The position numbers were made by a program, and so were the translations under genes. The notes under the pieces are model-generated. The model made no database searches. It was given only the letters and a program-made list of their open reading frames with translations, and was not told the origin of the DNA. A stretch of DNA of 64,000 nt. Origin: DATJGR01 sp963812255. GTDB lineage: Bacteria; Pseudomonadota; Gammaproteobacteria; Pseudomonadales; Azotimanducaceae. Each line of letters opens with the position of its first letter. The stretch's first letter is position 1. The stretch covers positions 1,375,535 to 1,439,534 of the forward strand of contig CAWEUM010000003.1 of the NCBI GenBank assembly GCA_963812255.1, read 5' to 3'. Below, piece after piece: positions 26,846 to 36,296 of the stretch.

Positions 26846-28873
26846 GTGTTTGATTGCAAGTACAAAGCGTTCATCAGCTATAGCCATAAGGACGAAGAGT
26901 GGGTTCGTTGGCTGCATCGAGCACTAGAAAGCTACCGAATCCCCAAGTACTTAGTAGATGGATTGCAACTGCCCAGCAACAGATTGTCGCCCATATTCCG
27001 CGATCGAGATGAATTGGCCTCCTCAAATGATTTGACAGCCGAAATCAAAGCTGCGCTTAACGAATCGGAGAATCTCATCGTCGTTTGCTCACGGTCGGGC
27101 GCTGTTTCCCGCTGGGTGAACGAGGAGATTGTTGAGTTCAAGAAACAAGGAAAAGAAGGCCATATCTTCTGCGTACTCGTAGATGATCCGGCTGTTAGTT
27201 TTCCGCCGGCTGCACTAAGAGATGTTGATGGTGATGGTTTTGCAACCTTTCAGGAGTCGGAACCTCTCGCCGCTGATCCCAGAGCACAATCCGATGGCAA
27301 ACGAGGTGCAATTCTAAAGCTGGTCGCTGGAATGATTGGCGTGGGTCTAGATGACCTGCGCCGGAGAGACCAGCAACGACGACAGCGAAATCTCCTAGCC
27401 ATTTTGACAGGATCAATCGTTGGAATGGCACTGACCAGCACACTCGCGTTGTGGGCGTTTCTAGCACAGCAAGAAGCCAACTCCGCTCGTAAAGAGGCAG
27501 AAGCTCACCGAGCCAGTGCAAACGACTTGCTGTCATTCATGATCGGTGATCTTCGAGTCAAACTCGATGAGGTTGGTCGTCTGGATATCTTGGACGACGT
27601 GGGAGAACGAGCGCTCACCTATTTCTCCAAGCTTGATAAGGAATCATTGTCGCCGGATGAGCGGCTACTCAACGCAGTCACCATTCGCCAGATTGGACAA
27701 GTCCGTTCGTCGCAAGGTCACCTCGATGCAGCCGTCGAAGCCTACAAGATGAGTGCGGTCGCATTGCGAGAACTCCACGAGGAAATGCCGTCAAATGAGG
27801 AATTCACATTCGAGTTGTCGCAATCCGAGTTCTATGTTGGATCTGTGTACTACTCTCGGCGGGAACTCCCAGAAGCTCAACAGAAGTTTCATGAATACAT
27901 GCGCCTAGTTTCGATGCTCTCGGGCGCTGAACCTGAGAACGAAAAGTACACGCTCGAAACTGCCTACGCGTACGCCAATTTGGCAGTTGTAGCACTAGCA
28001 ATGGGACAGTTGGACCAAGCCGCGTCGCTAATGTCGGAAGGTGTTGCAAGAATGAAACGGCTAGTCGTTGAGTTCTCCACCAACCTCCTCTATCGACGGG
28101 AACTTGCCGAAAGTTTGAGTTGGCTTGGAGAGCTTGAGACTCGCCGTGGTAACCCCAAAGAAGCGAGCGATTGGGAACAACAGACCATTGACGAAATGCG
28201 CATTCTTGTCGCAATGGACCGTTCTCCCGATCATCTCTCACGATATGCGAGTCACCTTGCGGTATATGGCCAGAAGCGAGCAGACCTCGGCGACTTCTCA
28301 ACAGCTATCAATTTCTACGATCAAGCGCAGGAAATCCTAAGCGAACTGACAGATCACGATCCCTCAAACGCAGATTGGCGCTTTAGGTTGTACACAGTAA
28401 TCGCTTCGTCAGCGCGCGCTCACTACCGATTGAACAAGATAGAAACAGCTACAGCGCTTTTTGAACGTGCAGACAAAGGATTTGGTGATCTAGTAGCAAC
28501 GCGTCTGAAAACTGAGGATTCCAAGCTCGGTGAACTAACGGCCGAGGTAGGATTGACCCAGATTGATCGAACCCGAACTGAACTTGCATATAAATTGGGG
28601 AAAATCACTGTATCAGCGAAGTCTGGCGAGGCGTTGTTTGATGGCTACCTACTTGACGGGGATCTGAAAGCAGCTTCGGGTGATTTACATGCCGCAAGAG
28701 GTTCTTGGTCGTCAGCACAAAAAGTCCTTACTACGTTGCAAGACACTGCGGACTTTGGTTGGAAAAAGCGTTCCTCTGCAGAATTACTACATCGCATCGG
28801 AAAACACGACGAAGAGTTGGAGCTAGTTATGGAGCTCCAATCCAGGGGATATTGGGTAGAGGCACTTCATTAG
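26846..28873 (+). CDS. TIR-domain protein with membrane helix and TPR-like repeats
   Basis: 675 residues. A TIR domain occupies about 1-165: YKAFISYSHKDEEWVRWLHR, FRDRDELASSNDLTAEIKAA, LIVVCSRSGAVSRWVNEEI. A basic linker (RRRDQQRRQR) precedes one membrane segment (LLAILTGSIVGMALTSTLAL, near residue 190). From about 255 to the end, helical pairs typical of tetratricopeptide repeats face the other side. Codons are visibly AT-richer than in the core genes around it, which suggests acquisition. TIR domains in bacteria often cleave NAD or bind partners in defence, but no partner nuclease or cyclase lies next to it. Role not established. Confidence 0.8.
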   Translation: MFDCKYKAFISYSHKDEEWVRWLHRALESYRIPKYLVDGLQLPSNRLSPIFRDRDELASSNDLTAEIKAALNESENLIVVCSRSGAVSRWVNEEIVEFKKQGKEGHIFCVLVDDPAVSFPPAALRDVDGDGFATFQESEPLAADPRAQSDGKRGAILKLVAGMIGVGLDDLRRRDQQRRQRNLLAILTGSIVGMALTSTLALWAFLAQQEANSARKEAEAHRASANDLLSFMIGDLRVKLDEVGRLDILDDVGERALTYFSKLDKESLSPDERLLNAVTIRQIGQVRSSQGHLDAAVEAYKMSAVALRELHEEMPSNEEFTFELSQSEFYVGSVYYSRRELPEAQQKFHEYMRLVSMLSGAEPENEKYTLETAYAYANLAVVALAMGQLDQAASLMSEGVARMKRLVVEFSTNLLYRRELAESLSWLGELETRRGNPKEASDWEQQTIDEMRILVAMDRSPDHLSRYASHLAVYGQKRADLGDFSTAINFYDQAQEILSELTDHDPSNADWRFRLYTVIASSARAHYRLNKIETATALFERADKGFGDLVATRLKTEDSKLGELTAEVGLTQIDRTRTELAYKLGKITVSAKSGEALFDGYLLDGDLKAASGDLHAARGSWSSAQKVLTTLQDTADFGWKKRSSAELLHRIGKHDEELELVMELQSRGYWVEALH

Positions 28874-29170
28874 CGTGGCAATCAGTCTAGGGTTCCTGTC
28901 TGAAGATCTGAACGCTGCGCTCTCCCTTGTGACGACCACCGCGCCTCTCACCTACCCATTTGGCCACGCAATCACCGCGGCGGATCGGACAGATCGTTCG
29001 ACCCCTGGATGGAAGAATCTGACGATTTCATGCTTCGATGCAGCGAGACGAGGCGCGGTCGGGAGCATCTGACCGAGCACAGCGGATTTTCTCGACCACT
29101 GCGTAGTTCAGGAACAATATCCAGCCGCAGGGAAGTCCGTTGGCGCTCAGTCCTTGAAGAAGTCAGCCTG
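28874..29170 (+). other. gap between the two TIR genes
   Basis: 297 bp with no gene I can support. Short open frames start with GTG at 28875 and 29009; the latter runs into the second TIR gene in frame, but its first 54 codons resemble no TIR N terminus. This gap may hold the second gene's promoter. Confidence 0.4.
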
Positions 29171-31252
29171 ATGAAAAGGCCCTTCGCTGCGTACCAGGGT
29201 CAAGAACCGCACGTCTTCGTGTGCTATGCGCACGAGGATGCCGAACAGGTGTATCCGGAGATCCAACGCCTGCACGAACGAGGCGTGCGGATCTGGTACG
29301 ACGAAGGCGTCTCGCCAGGGGCGCGCTGGACCGATGAACTGGCGAGCAAATTGACGGAAGCATCCGTCGTGCTGTTCTTCTGCACGCCGCGGTCGGTCAG
29401 GAGGAAGCACTGCCAGAACGAACTGAACTTCGCGATCGACAAAGAGCGGCCATTGCTGGTTGTCCAGGATGGTCCGGTCGATTTGCCGCCGGGAATGCAA
29501 TTGCAGTTGGGACCTCAGCAATCGATTCTGAAGCACGAACTGAGTGAGGAGCAGTATGCCGACAAGCTGCTCGCCGCGATCGATCGGTACCTAGTGAGTG
29601 GGCCGCCGCCCGCGCCGCCAGCTCCGAAGTCAGCCAGATCGCGGACGCGCGGCCTCCGTCCTCTGCACTATGTCGCCGTCGCCGGCGTTGCCATTGTCCT
29701 GACAGCACTGCTGTGGCGCATGTGGCCGTCGTCAACCTCGGAGTCTCAAGCGGTTGGTACTCCGTCCGCATCAGTCAACGTGGAGTACACCGTCGCGGTG
29801 CTACCATTCCGTGCCTTGAGCAGCGACGCCGCAACGGCGACGTTTGCACAAGGGCTGACGGATGAACTCATCAACGAATTGTCTGGGCCGAAGACCGACG
29901 AGGTTCGGCGGATGTTCCCGCCTCTGCTGTACGGGCTGCGCGTCGCGTCCGCCCGATCAACGCTACGCTACCGCGATACGAACGACGACCTGGCAACGAT
30001 AGGACGAACGCTCGGTGCCGGTTATCTGGTAGAGGGTAGCGTGCGTTCCGGCGGTGACAGGGACAGGGTCACCGTCCAGCTCATCCATGCCGCAGACAAC
30101 GATCCGGTCTGGTCCCACACCTACGATGCGTCCATGGCGGATTCCCTGACGGCGCAGAGCGACGTTGTCCACCATGCCGCGAGACGCATCGCGTGGATGG
30201 TCCCCGACATGTACAGAGTGGGTAAATCGGCATTCGCCAATTCGGCGGCGCAGGAATACTTCGTCCGAGGGAATCGTGAACAGATGGATTTGCTCACGGG
30301 GGGCGATGTCGATATCGCGGCGATGCTCGCGAACATGGAGAAATCGCTCGAATTGGACCCTGACCACGTCTGGACGTACCAGAACGTGATCTCCGCCTAT
30401 CTGGACCTCATGGACCAGTCGATGGAACCCGTGCAAACCGTCGCGCCGATCGCGGAACTGCTGACGCGCGCCGCCGACTTGTTGAAATCTGGCGTCGCTA
30501 CGTTCGGACTCACGCAGTCTCACTTGGATGCGCTCGCCGCGCACTACAGTCTACTGAAGCTTGAATATGCCACCACAAGCCAATACGTGCGTGACGTGTT
30601 GAGTGTGAATCCGAATAGCGCCGGCGCGCTGGCTGTGAAATCAGATTCGTTGCTCCATCAAGAGCGGCCGGATGAAGCGCTCGCCTTCATGCGACGTGCC
30701 GTCGACGGGGCGCCAACGGGTTCTAGGGGGCAGCTCAGTCTCGCGCGATTGCTGCGCACCCGCGGGCAATCTTCCGCCGCGGTGAAGACGATCGACAGTG
30801 CGCTCGAGCTGTATCCTGGCGAACTCGGCAAAGCACAACTGCTGCTCGAGCAAGCCAACGCCCACGTCGCACTTGGCAAGCCCGAGCGTGCCGCGACGCT
30901 GGTGGATCTGGCGTGGGATCTGTGTGGCACCAATCATCCAGACCTGTTTCCAGCAGCGTTGGCTACAACCCGACGCGCCGATCGCGCCCGCGCGATCCTA
31001 CGTGATCTCGAAGCCGCCAGTCATGGCCGAAGATTCAGTCCGGTGGACATGATTGAAGGCTACGTCGCACTCGGTGATCTCGATGCGGCGTTCCGTTGGA
31101 TCGATCGGGCCGTCGATGCGCGATTCGAACCGGTGGTGCGCTGGATGCACCTGGTCACGGTATCTGTTGCCGGAGTATGGCCGACAACGCTGACCAGCGA
31201 CCCGCGCTGGCAACAAGCCTATGCGAAGCTGCCGAGGGTTGAGGGAGCCTGA
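29171..31252 (+). CDS. TIR-domain protein with membrane helix, TolB_N/FlgO-like domain and TPRs
   Basis: 693 residues from the ATG at 29171 (MKRPFAAYQGQEPHVFVCYA). TIR domain at about 10-135: FVCYAHEDAEQVYPEIQRLH, IWYDEGVSPGARWTDELA, SVVLFFCTPRSVRRKHCQNE. One membrane segment near 160-180 (LHYVAVAGVAIVLTALLWRM). Then comes a domain like that of CadC/adenylate-cyclase-associated proteins: YTVAVLPFRALSSD, GLTDELINELSG, LGAGYLVEGSVRSGGD. TPR-like helices run to the end (QEYFVRG, LLEQANAHVALGKPERAATL). Its GC content matches the chromosome better than the first TIR gene. Not a paralogue duplication: the TIR and middle regions differ. Role unknown. Confidence 0.8.
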   Translation: MKRPFAAYQGQEPHVFVCYAHEDAEQVYPEIQRLHERGVRIWYDEGVSPGARWTDELASKLTEASVVLFFCTPRSVRRKHCQNELNFAIDKERPLLVVQDGPVDLPPGMQLQLGPQQSILKHELSEEQYADKLLAAIDRYLVSGPPPAPPAPKSARSRTRGLRPLHYVAVAGVAIVLTALLWRMWPSSTSESQAVGTPSASVNVEYTVAVLPFRALSSDAATATFAQGLTDELINELSGPKTDEVRRMFPPLLYGLRVASARSTLRYRDTNDDLATIGRTLGAGYLVEGSVRSGGDRDRVTVQLIHAADNDPVWSHTYDASMADSLTAQSDVVHHAARRIAWMVPDMYRVGKSAFANSAAQEYFVRGNREQMDLLTGGDVDIAAMLANMEKSLELDPDHVWTYQNVISAYLDLMDQSMEPVQTVAPIAELLTRAADLLKSGVATFGLTQSHLDALAAHYSLLKLEYATTSQYVRDVLSVNPNSAGALAVKSDSLLHQERPDEALAFMRRAVDGAPTGSRGQLSLARLLRTRGQSSAAVKTIDSALELYPGELGKAQLLLEQANAHVALGKPERAATLVDLAWDLCGTNHPDLFPAALATTRRADRARAILRDLEAASHGRRFSPVDMIEGYVALGDLDAAFRWIDRAVDARFEPVVRWMHLVTVSVAGVWPTTLTSDPRWQQAYAKLPRVEGA

Positions 31253-31283
31253 TCAAAAGTCCGTTGCCGCGTACCCGACGGTC

Positions 31284-31472
31284 CTAAGGGTCTAGGGATT
31301 CCGGCAACTTCATCTTGCGCAGGAATGCCTTGAAGCGGCGGTTTCCGGCGACATTCTTGAACAGATGCTCGCCGACGATTTGGAGAAGATCAGGATCCTT
31401 GTGCTCGTACACGCGTTCGAGCCATTGCAGTGCCAGATCGTGATCTTGGCGCGACGCTGCTGGCGGAGGGCG
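31284..31472 (-). pseudogene. C-terminal fragment of a TPR protein
   Basis: The reverse frame ending at 31284 contains DHDLALQWLERVYEHKDPDL and GNRRFKAFLRKMKLPESLDP. This matches the standard last repeat of the CadC/adenylate-cyclase-like TPR proteins (D..FAWLERAYE..DP...RFAALLRRMGLP). Upstream in the frame (31473-31589) the sequence is not TPR-like, so only the tail of a gene survives. It faces the second TIR gene. Confidence 0.55.
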
Positions 31473-31601
31473 AAGCGGAGGCAGCGCTTGCAATGGTGGG
31501 GCAGGAAGTACACGAGGGATATGCTCCTCCCGATCGTCCTGCAGGCAAGGGCCCTTCTCGACTCTCCACAATTGTCTCCCCGAAAACACCGCCAGCGCGG
31601 T

Positions 31602-32420
31602 TCAGGTCGCCAGTGTTGCCTTCAGCCCGTTCAGCGCATCGAGGCACTCGATGTACTCGTCGAGGTTTCGATACCGCACCGCGCACACCAGCCGTTCCAA
31701 TCCAAGCGCGTTGTATTGCGCCACGAGTTCGTTTGCCCGGTCGGGCTCGGCGAGTGGCAATCCGGCCATCGCGGTGACCGGTCCTGTCTCGGCATTCATC
31801 TCGTCGGCCAGCACCCGAAACCGATCCAGATCGTGCTCGAGCGACACCGGATCGTGCGCCATCGGTAGCCAACCGTGACCGAAGCGCAGCGCCCGGCGCA
31901 GCGCATGCGGGGCTCGCCCACCGATGTAGATTGGCGGTGCCGGAGGCTGCGGCTTGAATAGGAAGGTCTGACCGTTTTGCGTCACCACCTCGCGGCTGAA
32001 GCACGTTGAGAGGAACTCGAGCAGATCGTCGGTGAGCCGACCGCGCTGGTGGCGATCCACGCCCAAGGCCTTGAACTCGGCGTCCATCCAGCCGACCCCG
32101 AGACCCAGCAACAGACGGTGCCCGGTGAGTTCCTGTACCGAGGCAATGGCCTTGGCCGTCGGCAGCACACCTCGGTAAGGCGCGATCAGAACGCCGACGC
32201 CCAGCTTGATCTGCTTCGTGGCACCACCCAGCCACGCAAGCGTGGTCAGCGGATCGGTATAGCGGCCGCCGCTGCCCTCGGCGTCGTCGGGTGGGATCGC
32301 AATGTGGTCTGTGATCCACACGGACTCGAAGCCGAGCGTCTCGGCGCTGCGCGCCGCAGACTGCATCAGCTCCGGCGTGCTCTCGGGACCCATGTTTCTG
32401 AGGGTGACGCCGAGTTTCAT
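31602..32420 (-). CDS. LLM-class (F420/FMN-type) oxidoreductase, TIGR03619-like
   Basis: 272 residues. MKLGVTLRNMGPESTPELMQ, AARSAETLGFESVWITDHIA, KLGVGVLIAPYRGVLPTAKA, LGLGVGWMDAEFKALGVD and PIYIGGRAPHALRRALRFGH are the blocks of the luciferase-like TIM-barrel family. Cofactor could be F420 or FMN; the sequence alone does not settle this. It is 2 bp from the stop-proximal end of the aldo/keto reductase gene, so the two are co-transcribed. Confidence 0.85.
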   Translation of the reverse strand: MKLGVTLRNMGPESTPELMQSAARSAETLGFESVWITDHIAIPPDDAEGSGGRYTDPLTTLAWLGGATKQIKLGVGVLIAPYRGVLPTAKAIASVQELTGHRLLLGLGVGWMDAEFKALGVDRHQRGRLTDDLLEFLSTCFSREVVTQNGQTFLFKPQPPAPPIYIGGRAPHALRRALRFGHGWLPMAHDPVSLEHDLDRFRVLADEMNAETGPVTAMAGLPLAEPDRANELVAQYNALGLERLVCAVRYRNLDEYIECLDALNGLKATLAT

Positions 32421-32422
32421 GA

Positions 32423-33433
32423 TCAGGCCAGCCGTCCCTCCACCATGCCGCGCACCATCTGGTGGAAGTCGTACGGGTATACCAGCGCGAGCTGCGAGGC
32501 TTCCTCGAGCGCCTTCGCGGACTCGTCATCGAGCACGATGTCCACGGCGGCAAGGTTGTCCTCGAGCTGGGCCATGGTGCGCGCGCCGAAGATCGGCGAC
32601 GTGACACCCGGCTGATGCATGCACCACGCCAGCGCCACCTGTGACGGAGTCTTGCCGATGCCCTCGGCGACCTGGATCAGCGTCTCGGCGATGTCGAGAT
32701 TCTTCGCGTTGGTGTAGCGGGCATTCTGGTTGGCCTGGGTCGCGGCACGCGAGCCCTGCGGCAGCGCTTCGCCGCGGCGGACTTTGCCCGTCAGGACGCC
32801 GCCGCCGAGCGGACTCCAAGGGATGAGGCCGATGCCCTCCTCGATGCAGAGCGGCACGTGCTCGCGCTCGATGTAGCGGCACACCAGCGAATACTGCGGC
32901 TGCAGGCAATCGTAACGGGCGACGCCGAGGTCCTTCGCCAGGGCGGTCGCTTTCATCAGATGCCATGCGGAATAGTTGGAGCAGCCGATGTAGCGCACCT
33001 TGCCGGCCCGCACACAGTCGTTCAGCGCAATCAGCGTCTCGTCGAGCGGCGTGGTCGGATCGTATGCGTGCACCTGGTAGAGATCGATGTAGTCGGTGCC
33101 GAGCCGCGCAAGGCTCGCATCGACGCTGTCGAGGATGTGTTTTCGGGAGAGCCCCATATCGTTGAGACCAGCCCCAGTCGGGCCGGCTACCTTGGTGGCG
33201 AGAATCACGTCCTTTCGCTTGTGCCCGATCAGGCGGCCGGTGATCTCCTCGGCGACACCGTCCACGTACACGTCGGCGGTGTCTACGAAGTTGCCGCCCG
33301 CCGCCAAAAATGCGTCTACGATCCGTTTCGCCGTCGCCTCGTCCGAGCCCCACTCCTTGTTGCCGAAGGTCATGGTGCCGAGGCAGAGCGTCGAGACCTT
33401 GAGGCCAGTGCGGCCGAGCTTGCGGTATTTCAT
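32423..33433 (-). CDS. aldo/keto reductase
   Basis: 336 residues from the ATG at 33433 (MKYRKLGRTGLKVSTLCLGT); the frame is open 231 bp upstream without homology. Catalytic residues sit in FVDTADVYVDG (Asp, Tyr), ILATKVAGPTG (Lys) and DLYQVHAYDP (His). IGCSNYSAWHLMKA and IPWSPLGGGVLTGKVR are cofactor-binding segments. NADPH-dependent reduction of an aldehyde or ketone, possibly a sugar. First gene of the two-gene unit with the LLM oxidoreductase. Confidence 0.9.
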   Translation of the reverse strand: MKYRKLGRTGLKVSTLCLGTMTFGNKEWGSDEATAKRIVDAFLAAGGNFVDTADVYVDGVAEEITGRLIGHKRKDVILATKVAGPTGAGLNDMGLSRKHILDSVDASLARLGTDYIDLYQVHAYDPTTPLDETLIALNDCVRAGKVRYIGCSNYSAWHLMKATALAKDLGVARYDCLQPQYSLVCRYIEREHVPLCIEEGIGLIPWSPLGGGVLTGKVRRGEALPQGSRAATQANQNARYTNAKNLDIAETLIQVAEGIGKTPSQVALAWCMHQPGVTSPIFGARTMAQLEDNLAAVDIVLDDESAKALEEASQLALVYPYDFHQMVRGMVEGRLA

Positions 33434-33582
33434 GGATTCTCCGTAAAAGCTGCTGGGTCCATTCAGGATGCCAGAAATCTGAGTGCCACCGTTCATGGGA
33501 CTATGTGACGAACTGGCACGCCAGTATGCTGGTCGGCGCGCCACTGGCGCCGAGCTTCTCGACCTGCGGTGGAAAACCTGCA

Positions 33583-33882
33583 ATGCGGCGGACACACAAT
33601 CCCGAGGATTTAGAACAGATCGAACTCGAATTGATCGACGACGGCGCCAAGCGCGTGCACGCATTTGCCGGAAGAATGATCGTCGAATGCAACAGTGGCC
33701 CTCACCAGGGTACGACGCTCTACGTCGATAGCGCGCATCACTACATCGGCTACAACGTCGCCGCGCGACGATATTGGGTCTTCGATCATGATCCAGACGA
33801 CGATGAGATCGAATCGTACTGCGACACCGATGAGGAATTTCTGGCCGCTATGCTGAAACTCGGACGCAAAACCGAATTCTAG
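33583..33882 (+). CDS. small acidic protein of unknown function
   Basis: 99 residues from the ATG at 33583; a GTG at 33505 would add 26 residues. The composition (DDGAKRVHAFAGRMIVECNS, YIGYNVAARRYWVFDHDPDD, YCDTDEEFLAAMLKLGRK) suggests a compact alpha/beta domain. No family recognised. It stands alone between the aldo/keto reductase (divergent) and the PQQ dehydrogenase (convergent). Confidence 0.55.
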   Translation: MRRTHNPEDLEQIELELIDDGAKRVHAFAGRMIVECNSGPHQGTTLYVDSAHHYIGYNVAARRYWVFDHDPDDDEIESYCDTDEEFLAAMLKLGRKTEF

Positions 33883-33960
33883 CCAGGGATCACGAGGAGG
33901 CGTTCACCTTCCTCGGCAACACCTCCCACGCCACCCCTTTTCCAAACTCACTCGTTCGCG

Positions 33961-36174
33961 CTAGAGACCGTTCGATCCGGCCGTTTCGGCTTTCTCACCC
34001 TGTGCCTCCAGCAGCTTGTCCTCATTGGCACGCTTGACGACATAGAGTCGGATGTCCTCGATCTGCGCGGGCGTCATGTTCGCCGACCAGCCGACCATCC
34101 CCGCCTGCGTCAAGATGCCGTCATGCACGATCCGCTGCCACAGCTTCGGACTGTTGATCGCAGCCGAGTGACGCAGATCCGGTACCAGACCACCGGCCGC
34201 CGCTGCATTGCCGTGGCACACGCTGCAGCTGTTGGCGAAGGAGCGGTTGCCGGCGGCAATCTGATCGGGCTTGCCGGTAGACGGTGGCGGGTCGAGCACC
34301 GCTTGCGACTGCGGCGTGAGCGGCGGCAATTGCGCTGCACCGTCGAGTTTGAACACCAGCAGACGGCTGACGTTGCGAACCGAACCTGACTTGCCGGCCA
34401 GCAAGCCGGCATTCAAATCCCAGACCCCGCCCCACCCCGAGAGAATCGCGACATATTGCGTGTTGCCAACCGAATAGGTCATCGGCGCGGCGACCACACC
34501 GGTCTGGGTCGGGAAATGCCACAAGAGTTTGCCGGTATCTGCGGTGTACGCGCGGAACTCGCCACCGGCGGTGCCTTGAAACACGAGGTTACCGGCGGTG
34601 GCGAGCGTGCCGCCATTCGTCGGCCCTGCATGCTGCACCGTCCAGCGCGCCTTGCGCGCCACGGGGTCCCACGCGAGCAGCGCGCCGGTGGTGGCCTTCG
34701 CAGCTTCCGCTCGCAGCTTGGCGTCGGCCGGCATATCGCCCGCGTCGGCGTTGAGGCCAAGTTGGAAGCCGACCTCGCTGGGTTTCCAGTCCTTCGATGC
34801 CGCCGCATACGTGAAGGCCACCTCGTTGGCCGGTATGTACACCAGACCGGTCTGGGGGCTGTACGACATTGGATTCCAGCTATGCGCGCCAGTCGCGCTC
34901 GGCAGACTGGTGAACGGCTTGCCCGTTACATCGTATTTCGCTTCGGGATTGACGTTCGGATAACCGGTGACAGGATCGAGCCCAGATGCCCAGTTCACCG
35001 TCGCGAAGGCGGTCCCCGAGATGAATTTGCCGGTTTTCGCATCAAGTACGTAGAAGAAACCGTTCTTCGGCGCGTGCATCACCACGCGTTGCGGATTGCC
35101 GTCGATCGTCAGGTTGGCGGCGATGATCTGTTGGTCCGAATCGAAGTCCCAACGATCTTCCGGCGTCTCCTGAAAATGCCACACGTACTCCCCCGTGTCG
35201 GGACGAATCGCTACGATCGATGCGGTGTAGAGATTGTCGCCCTCCGTCGTATTGCGAACGGCAGGATTCCAGGGTTCTGCGTTGGCTGTGCCGAAATAAA
35301 CGAGGTCGGTCTCCGGATCGTAGGTGATCGAATCCCACACCGTTCCACCGCCGCCGAGCTTCCACCACTCGCCGCTCCAGGTCTTCGCGGCGGTCTCGAG
35401 GTACTTGCCTTCGAACGGCTTGGACGGATCGCCGGGAACCGTATAGAAGCGCCATACCTGCTTGCCCGTTTCGGCATCGAATGCGGCGAGATAGCCGCGG
35501 GTGAGATATTCCGAACCCGCCGCGCCGATCAGCACCTTGCCTTTGACGATTCGCGGTGCACCGGTGATCGCCATGTGTGAGCCTTCGGGAATGCTTTGCG
35601 TGTCCCACACGACTTTGCCGGTGCCGGCGTCGAGCGCCACCACGTGACCGGCGAGCGTTCCGACGAATACTTTGCCTTTGTAAACCGCTACCCCGCGATT
35701 GACGGCATCGCAGCAGACATCGACCAGCTTTTCGCGCGGCACGTGCGGGTCATACGCCCACAACGGCTTGCCGGTCGCGGCGTCGAACGCCTTGACCATC
35801 GACCACGCCGTCGAAACGTACAGTACGCCGTCGACGACAATCGGCGTTGCTTCCTGGCCACGCGCGGTGTCGAGATCGGAGAACCACTGCAGGCCAAGCT
35901 TGTCGACATTGGACGCATTGATCGCGGTCAGCGGCGAGAAGCGCTGCTCGTCATAGGTGCGACCGTACGACAGCCAGTCGGCACCATCGTCTGCCGCCGC
36001 GAGCAGCCGCGCATCGTCGACGGCGGCAAACTTGCGAGCTTCGACGTCAGCGGGCGGCGTGGACGCATTGTCGGCGCTGGCCGCCGTACCTCCACGATCG
36101 GACTCGGAACATGCGCCAAGCGCGATCGCACACAATGAAAGCAATACACTCGCAGCCAGCTTCGATCGGTTCAC
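33961..36174 (-). CDS. PQQ-dependent alcohol dehydrogenase with C-terminal heme c, lipoprotein
   Basis: 737 residues from a GTG at 36174 with GGGGGG just upstream. The N terminus is a lipoprotein signal (LLSLCAIALGAC, acylated Cys). The eight-bladed propeller shows repeated FDAATGKPLWAYD, LDAGTGKVVWDT and FDAETGKQVWRFYT blocks. The rare vicinal cysteine pair DVCCDAVNRG at the PQQ site is typical of quinoprotein methanol/ethanol dehydrogenases. The last 90 residues hold a cytochrome c domain (FANSCSVCHGNAAAAGG), so this is a quinohemoprotein. It oxidises an alcohol or sugar in the periplasm and passes electrons to the respiratory chain. Confidence 0.93.
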   Translation of the reverse strand: MNRSKLAASVLLSLCAIALGACSESDRGGTAASADNASTPPADVEARKFAAVDDARLLAAADDGADWLSYGRTYDEQRFSPLTAINASNVDKLGLQWFSDLDTARGQEATPIVVDGVLYVSTAWSMVKAFDAATGKPLWAYDPHVPREKLVDVCCDAVNRGVAVYKGKVFVGTLAGHVVALDAGTGKVVWDTQSIPEGSHMAITGAPRIVKGKVLIGAAGSEYLTRGYLAAFDAETGKQVWRFYTVPGDPSKPFEGKYLETAAKTWSGEWWKLGGGGTVWDSITYDPETDLVYFGTANAEPWNPAVRNTTEGDNLYTASIVAIRPDTGEYVWHFQETPEDRWDFDSDQQIIAANLTIDGNPQRVVMHAPKNGFFYVLDAKTGKFISGTAFATVNWASGLDPVTGYPNVNPEAKYDVTGKPFTSLPSATGAHSWNPMSYSPQTGLVYIPANEVAFTYAAASKDWKPSEVGFQLGLNADAGDMPADAKLRAEAAKATTGALLAWDPVARKARWTVQHAGPTNGGTLATAGNLVFQGTAGGEFRAYTADTGKLLWHFPTQTGVVAAPMTYSVGNTQYVAILSGWGGVWDLNAGLLAGKSGSVRNVSRLLVFKLDGAAQLPPLTPQSQAVLDPPPSTGKPDQIAAGNRSFANSCSVCHGNAAAAGGLVPDLRHSAAINSPKLWQRIVHDGILTQAGMVGWSANMTPAQIEDIRLYVVKRANEDKLLEAQGEKAETAGSNGL

Positions 36175-36296
36175 TGTTCCCCCCAAGACTGTTTTCCCCA
36201 CAGAAGACGTGCCGACCCGCAATGGGTCGGTTACCCGATGCTGCCGATAAGGAGCGTCCCTGTCGATAGCATCGATTCCCCGCACCACTCACATGT

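Noticed and set aside
33909..33920. TTCCTCGGCAAC as a right-hand attachment copy of the tRNA-Leu 3' end
   Set aside because: Only about eight matching bases; too short to call an att site, and it lies beyond genes that look chromosomal.
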